From Metallococcus carri (GTDB taxonomy: Bacteria > Actinomycetota > Actinomycetes > Actinomycetales > Dermatophilaceae), in contig NZ_JAAOIV010000004.1 of assembly GCF_011440275.1 (NCBI RefSeq), positions 186,001 through 250,000 of the forward strand: a stretch of DNA of 64,000 bases. Reading direction: 5' to 3'. The notes beneath the pieces were generated by a model. That model worked only from the letters and a program-made list of their open reading frames with translations. It did not search any database and was not told the origin of the DNA. Positions 57,509 to 64,000 of the stretch are shown here, piece after piece (within the stretch, counting starts at the first letter, position 1; every line of letters begins with the position of its first letter). The position numbers and the translations under genes were made by a program.

Positions 57509-60500
57509 GTGAGCCTGCAACCTCTGCTCGACCGGATCGCCCGCAACGAGGCGGTCGGTCGGGTGCTCGGCCAGGTCGGCGCCGCCAACCTCGTCGACAT
57601 CGCCGCCGCTCCCGGCCTGCGCGCGCCGCTGGCCGGTCTCATCAGCGCGAAGGTGCCGGTGCTGCTCGTCACCGCGACCGGTCGCGAGGCCGGTGACCTG
57701 GTCGCCGCGCTGCGGTCCTTCGTGCCGGAAGCCGGGGTCGCGGAATTCCCGAGCTGGGAGACCCTGCCGCACGAGCGCCTCAGCCCCCGCTCGGACACCG
57801 TCGGCCGACGGCTCGCGGTGCTGCGCCGGCTCGCCCATCCCGACGCCGAGGACGTCACCCACGGCCCGATCCGGGTGCTTGTCGCGAGCGTGCGCGCCCT
57901 CATGCAGCCGATCGCGCGCGGGCTCGGGGAGCTCAGCCCGGTCGCGCTGACCCAGGGGCAGCAGGCGCGACTGGAGGAGGTCGTCGAGGCGCTCGCCGGC
58001 GCGGCATACACCCGGACCGACCTGGTCGAGCGGCGAGGCGAGTTCGCCGTGCGCGGCGGCATCCTGGACGTCTTCCCGCCGACCGAGCAGCACCCGATCC
58101 GGGTCGACTTCTTCGGCGACGAGGTCGAGGAGATCCGCTTCTTCAAGGTCGCCGACCAGCGCTCGACCGAGATCGCCGAGCACGGCCTGTGGGCACCGCC
58201 GTGCCGCGAATTGCTGCTGACCGACGCCGTCCGGGAGCGCGCTCGCGTCCTGGCCGACCAGCTGCCCGGCGTGAGCGACCTGCTGCACAAGGTCGCCGAC
58301 GGGATCGCGGTCGAGGGCATGGAGTCCCTGTCGCCCCTCCTGCTCGCCGGAGGTGAGCACGGCATGCAGACGCTGCTCGACGTGCTGCCCGCACGCACCC
58401 ATGTCGTGCTGTCCGACCCCGAGCGCGTCCGCACGCGCGCGCACGACCTGGTCGCGACGAGTGCGGAATTCCTCGACGCCAGCTGGGCGAATGCCGCCGC
58501 CGGCGCGCAGGTGCCGGTCGATCTGCAAAGCGTGCTCGGCACCGCGTCCTATTGGTCCCTCCTCGAGCTGCGTGACCACGCACTCGAGCACGGCCTGGCC
58601 TGGTGGTCGATGAGTTCCTTCGCCACCGACGAGGAGCTCACCGAGTTCTCCGAGGACGAGCTGCCCGGCGAACGCGTGACAATCCGCACCGAGGAGGTGC
58701 CGGCATACCGCGGTGACACCGATGAACTCGTGACCGACCTGAAGCGTTGGGGCGCAGCGGGATTCGCCGCCCAGATCGTCACCGAGGGGCCTGGTCTCGG
58801 CCAGCGCGTCGCCGAACTTCTCGGCGAACATGAGGTGCGGGTCGCCGCCGGCCTCGAGCCCGGCGCCGTCACCCTCGGGGTCGGATCGATCGGCCCGGGT
58901 TATGCGCTCGCCGACGACAAGCTGGTCGTGCTCGCCGAGTCCGATCTCACCGGCGCAGCCACCCAGGGCACCGGCTCGACGCGGGACATGCGACGTATGC
59001 CGTCGCGGCGGCGCAATGTCGTCGATCCGTTGCAGCTCAAGTCTGGTGACTTCGTCGTGCACGAGCAGCACGGTGTCGGCAAGTTCGTCGAGATGATGCA
59101 GCGCACCGTGCAGGGCGCCACCCGCGAATACCTCGTGCTCGAATATGCCGCGTCCAAGCGTGGCCAGCCCGGCGACCGGCTCTTCGTGCCGACCGACCAG
59201 CTCGACCAGGTCACCCGCTACGTCGGCGCGGAGACTCCGACGCTCAACAAGATGGGCGGATCCGACTGGCAGCAAACGAAATCCAGGGCTCGACGCCATG
59301 TCCGCCAGATCGCCGCCGAGCTGATCCGGCTCTACTCCGCCCGGATGGCGACGCCCGGTCACCCCTTCCCGGCCGACACTCCCTGGCAGCGCGAACTCGA
59401 GGACGCCTTCGCCTATATCGAGACCCCCGACCAGCTGTCGTCGATCGACGAGGTCAAGGCCGATATGGAAAAGCCGGTGCCGATGGACCGGCTGATCTGC
59501 GGTGACGTGGGTTATGGCAAGACCGAGATCGCGGTGCGTGCGGCGTTCAAGGCGATCCAGGACGGCAAGCAGGTCGCGGTGCTCGTGCCCACGACCCTGC
59601 TCGTGAAGCAGCACTTCACGACCTTCTCCGAGAGGTATGCCGGATTCCCCGTCACGGTCAAGGCGCTCTCTCGCTTCCAGACCGACCGTGAAGCACGCGA
59701 GGTGCTTGACGGATTGGCTTCGGGCACAGTCGATTTGGTGATCGGCACGCACCGCCTGCTGGGCTCGGAGGTGCGTTTCAAGGACCTCGGCCTGGTCGTG
59801 GTGGACGAGGAGCAGCGCTTCGGTGTGGAGCACAAGGAGCAGCTGAAGGCGATGCGAACCGCGGTCGACGTGCTCGCGATGTCGGCCACGCCCATCCCGC
59901 GCACGCTCGAGATGGCGGTGACCGGCATCCGCGAAATGTCTACTCTCGCAACGCCTCCCGAGGAACGCCACCCGGTGCTGACCTTCGTCGGCGGCTACGA
60001 GGAGAAGCAGGTCGCGGCCGCCATACGGCGTGAACTCATGCGCGAGGGCCAGGTCTTCTTCGTGCACAACAAGGTCAACTCGATCGAGCGCACCGCCGCA
60101 CGGTTGCGCGAGCTGGTGCCCGAGGCGCGGATCGCGACCGCGCACGGCAAGATGCCCGAGCACCGGTTGGAGGAGGTCGTGGTCGACTTCTGGGAGCGGC
60201 GCTCAGACGTGCTGGTCTGCACCACGATCGTCGAGACCGGGCTGGACATCTCCAATGCCAACACCCTCATCGTGGACCGGGCCGATGTGCTCGGTCTGTC
60301 CCAGCTGCACCAGCTGCGCGGACGGGTCGGCCGCGGCCGCGAACGGGCCTATGCCTACTTCCTGTTCCCGCCGGACAAGCCGCTGACCGAGACCGCCCAC
60401 GACCGGCTGCAGACGATCGCCAGCCACACCGACCTCGGCTCCGGCATGCAGGTCGCGATGAAGGACCTGGAGATCCGCGGCGCCGGCAACCTGCTCGGCG

Positions 60501-61066
60501 GCGAACAGTCCGGTCACATCCAGGGCGTCGGCTTCGACCTCTACGTGCGGATGGTCGGCGAGGCGGTGGCCGACTTCCGCGGCGACGGCGAGGAGAAGGC
60601 GCCGGCCGAGGTCAAGATCGACCTGCCGGTCGACGCGCACCTGCCGCACGATTACGTGCCGGGGGAGCGGCTGCGTCTGGAGGCCTACAAGAAGCTCGCC
60701 ACCGTGCTGGACGAGCAGCAGCTGGCCGAGATCATCGAGGAGCTCACCGACCGGTATGGCGAGCCGCCCGAGCCGGTGCAGCACCTGCTGGAAGTGGCGC
60801 GCCTGCGGGTGCTCGCCCGCCAGGCCGGCATCTCCGACATCGGCGCACAGGGCAAGTTCGTCCGGTTCGGCCCGGTGGAATTGCTGGAGTCCCAGCAGAT
60901 CCGGCTCACCCGGCTCTATCGCGGCGCGCAGCTCAAGCCGGTGCAGCGCACGATCCTGGTGCCGGCGCCGATGACGGCGGTCGTCGGTGGCAAGCCGCTG
61001 CGCAACACCGAAGTGCTGCAGTGGGCCGGGCAGTTCCTGCGCACGATGTTCCTCGACCCCCGCTGA
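57509..61066 (+). CDS. mfd: Transcription-repair coupling factor Mfd
   Basis: 1185 residues. UvrB-homology N-terminal region (1-360), RNA polymerase-interacting CarD-like domain (about 508-570: G-D-F-V-V-H-E-Q-H-G-V-G-K-F), SF2 translocase with Walker A ICGDVGYGKTEIA (about 662) and DEEQRFG (about 766), motif VI Q-L-R-G-R-V-G-R-G-R-E-R, and a C-terminal TRCF domain. It removes stalled RNA polymerase and recruits UvrA. GTG 57509 with GAGGAC upstream. Confidence 0.97.
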   Translation: MSLQPLLDRIARNEAVGRVLGQVGAANLVDIAAAPGLRAPLAGLISAKVPVLLVTATGREAGDLVAALRSFVPEAGVAEFPSWETLPHERLSPRSDTVGRRLAVLRRLAHPDAEDVTHGPIRVLVASVRALMQPIARGLGELSPVALTQGQQARLEEVVEALAGAAYTRTDLVERRGEFAVRGGILDVFPPTEQHPIRVDFFGDEVEEIRFFKVADQRSTEIAEHGLWAPPCRELLLTDAVRERARVLADQLPGVSDLLHKVADGIAVEGMESLSPLLLAGGEHGMQTLLDVLPARTHVVLSDPERVRTRAHDLVATSAEFLDASWANAAAGAQVPVDLQSVLGTASYWSLLELRDHALEHGLAWWSMSSFATDEELTEFSEDELPGERVTIRTEEVPAYRGDTDELVTDLKRWGAAGFAAQIVTEGPGLGQRVAELLGEHEVRVAAGLEPGAVTLGVGSIGPGYALADDKLVVLAESDLTGAATQGTGSTRDMRRMPSRRRNVVDPLQLKSGDFVVHEQHGVGKFVEMMQRTVQGATREYLVLEYAASKRGQPGDRLFVPTDQLDQVTRYVGAETPTLNKMGGSDWQQTKSRARRHVRQIAAELIRLYSARMATPGHPFPADTPWQRELEDAFAYIETPDQLSSIDEVKADMEKPVPMDRLICGDVGYGKTEIAVRAAFKAIQDGKQVAVLVPTTLLVKQHFTTFSERYAGFPVTVKALSRFQTDREAREVLDGLASGTVDLVIGTHRLLGSEVRFKDLGLVVVDEEQRFGVEHKEQLKAMRTAVDVLAMSATPIPRTLEMAVTGIREMSTLATPPEERHPVLTFVGGYEEKQVAAAIRRELMREGQVFFVHNKVNSIERTAARLRELVPEARIATAHGKMPEHRLEEVVVDFWERRSDVLVCTTIVETGLDISNANTLIVDRADVLGLSQLHQLRGRVGRGRERAYAYFLFPPDKPLTETAHDRLQTIASHTDLGSGMQVAMKDLEIRGAGNLLGGEQSGHIQGVGFDLYVRMVGEAVADFRGDGEEKAPAEVKIDLPVDAHLPHDYVPGERLRLEAYKKLATVLDEQQLAEIIEELTDRYGEPPEPVQHLLEVARLRVLARQAGISDIGAQGKFVRFGPVELLESQQIRLTRLYRGAQLKPVQRTILVPAPMTAVVGGKPLRNTEVLQWAGQFLRTMFLDPR

Positions 61067-61153
61067 CCCGCTGCGGCGCGGGCAGGCGGGGTGAGCGGTC
61101 CGGCATACCGGCTGGCATGATGAAGCCGCACGATCCCCCGAAAGGACGAACGC

Positions 61154-61678
61154 GTGAAGTTCACCCGACGACCGCTGGCCGCCGCGACGGTGCTGGCCGG
61201 CACGTTGGCCCTCACCGGCTGCGGCAGCAACAGTGTCTTCAATGACGGCGGCGTCGCCGCGAGCTACAAGGACACGACGGTGACGACCACCGAGGTGAGC
61301 GACGCCGTTGCCGATATCGCCAAGGCCGCGCCGGACTCGCAGTTCGATGGCCAGTCGGCCGTCGTCTACATGGTGCTCGGTCCCGAGCTGGACAAGCTGG
61401 CGCAGAAATACGGCAAGGCCGTCTCCACCCAGCAGGCGCGCGCGCTCTTTCCCAAGAACATGACGCCGAGCGACGCCGCGGTCCGCACCGCCAAGGGCAG
61501 CCTGGAGTTCACCAGCCTGCGGGGCGTCGAGGCGGCCCAGACCGACCTGATCAACCTGATCCAGAAGTCCGACGTGAAGATGAACCCGCGCTACGGCACC
61601 TGGGTCAAGGGCAAGGGCCCGGCGGCCGAGCCGGTCAACTGGATCGCCCCCTCCGCTGCCGACGCGCCGACGGGCTGA
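61154..61678 (+). CDS. SurA N-terminal-like lipoprotein
   Basis: 174 residues, GTG start preceded by GAAAGGA. Lipobox T-L-A-L-T-G-C-G (18-25). The rest, V-A-A-S-Y-K-D-T-T-V-T-T-T-E-V-S-D-A-V, resembles the N-terminal helical arm of SurA/PpiC chaperones without the isomerase domain. Found between mfd and mazG in many actinobacteria. Likely an extracytoplasmic folding helper; unproved. Confidence 0.85.
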   Translation: MKFTRRPLAAATVLAGTLALTGCGSNSVFNDGGVAASYKDTTVTTTEVSDAVADIAKAAPDSQFDGQSAVVYMVLGPELDKLAQKYGKAVSTQQARALFPKNMTPSDAAVRTAKGSLEFTSLRGVEAAQTDLINLIQKSDVKMNPRYGTWVKGKGPAAEPVNWIAPSAADAPTG

Positions 61679-61685
61679 CCGGCCG

Positions 61686-63993
<2,308 letters not shown>

Positions 63994-64000
63994 CCGAGGG

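Noticed and set aside
57491-60163. 890-codon antisense reading frame opposite mfd
   Set aside because: Low-complexity shadow; mfd on the plus strand is complete with all motifs.

Overview
The window is chromosomal DNA from a high-G+C actinobacterium, most likely of the order Micrococcales (Dermacoccaceae or a related family). That placement is inferred from gene content and order: tatD-rpf-rsmA-ispE-abcF, glmU-prs-rplY-pth-mfd-mazG-eno, galU-moeA-moaC-mog-GNAT-sepX, divergent pmt/rsmI, and a desferrioxamine-type siderophore locus under a DtxR-like iron box. Coding density is high, GTG and TTG starts are common, and many neighbours overlap by 4 bases. No phage, transposase, rRNA or CRISPR array was seen.

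Layout. 0-2.7 kb: siderophore genes desA and desB (desB cut by the window edge) behind an iron box, then a nitrilase-family amidohydrolase. 2.7-7.5 kb: PIG-L deacetylase, SDR/TetR divergent pair, kinase-like protein, small protein, tRNA-Arg, GNAT. 7.5-9.6 kb: split PTS for glucose/N-acetylglucosamine (EIIC divergent from EIIB-EIIA). 9.6-13.8 kb: DUF305 lipoprotein, two-component system, AI-2E-family membrane protein. 13.8-19.6 kb: VWA lipid-free secreted protein, a large helicase-nuclease and a small protein. 19.8-24.5 kb: mscL, SAF-domain protein, MTA phosphorylase, FmdB zinc ribbon, cation/proton antiporter, 5-formyl-THF cyclo-ligase. 24.5-29.8 kb: galU, molybdenum cofactor genes, GNAT and the divisome protein SepX. 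29.9-33.6 kb: tRNA-Ala, a DUF4396 membrane protein behind a CsoR-like operator, pyrophosphatase, two bPH2 membrane proteins. 33.8-39.4 kb: protein mannosyltransferase, rsmI, DUF4126, an orphan Phd-type antitoxin, S41 peptidase and ArsR-like regulator. 39.4-46.8 kb: metG, tatD, rpf, rsmA, ispE, ABC-F. 46.9-51.2 kb: MarR/methyltransferase pair, VOC protein, TetR, tRNA-Gln, a hypothetical membrane protein. 51.5-64 kb: glmU, prs, rplY, a Tat-like secreted protein, pth, phosphotransferase, mfd, SurA-like lipoprotein, mazG, enolase.

Most genes are housekeeping (translation, cell wall precursor supply, cofactor synthesis, repair). Accessory interest lies between the genes. At least six unrelated families of short phased or palindromic repeats sit in the intergenic gaps, and two of them each appear at two loci with the same core and the same period (62 bp; 21 bp). 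Two families supply the stop codon of the upstream gene, and one 21-bp array lies inside the sepX reading frame, where it encodes heptapeptide repeats. In addition the 7-mer GTATGSC is strongly over-represented on both strands. These repeats are the best candidates for something undescribed.
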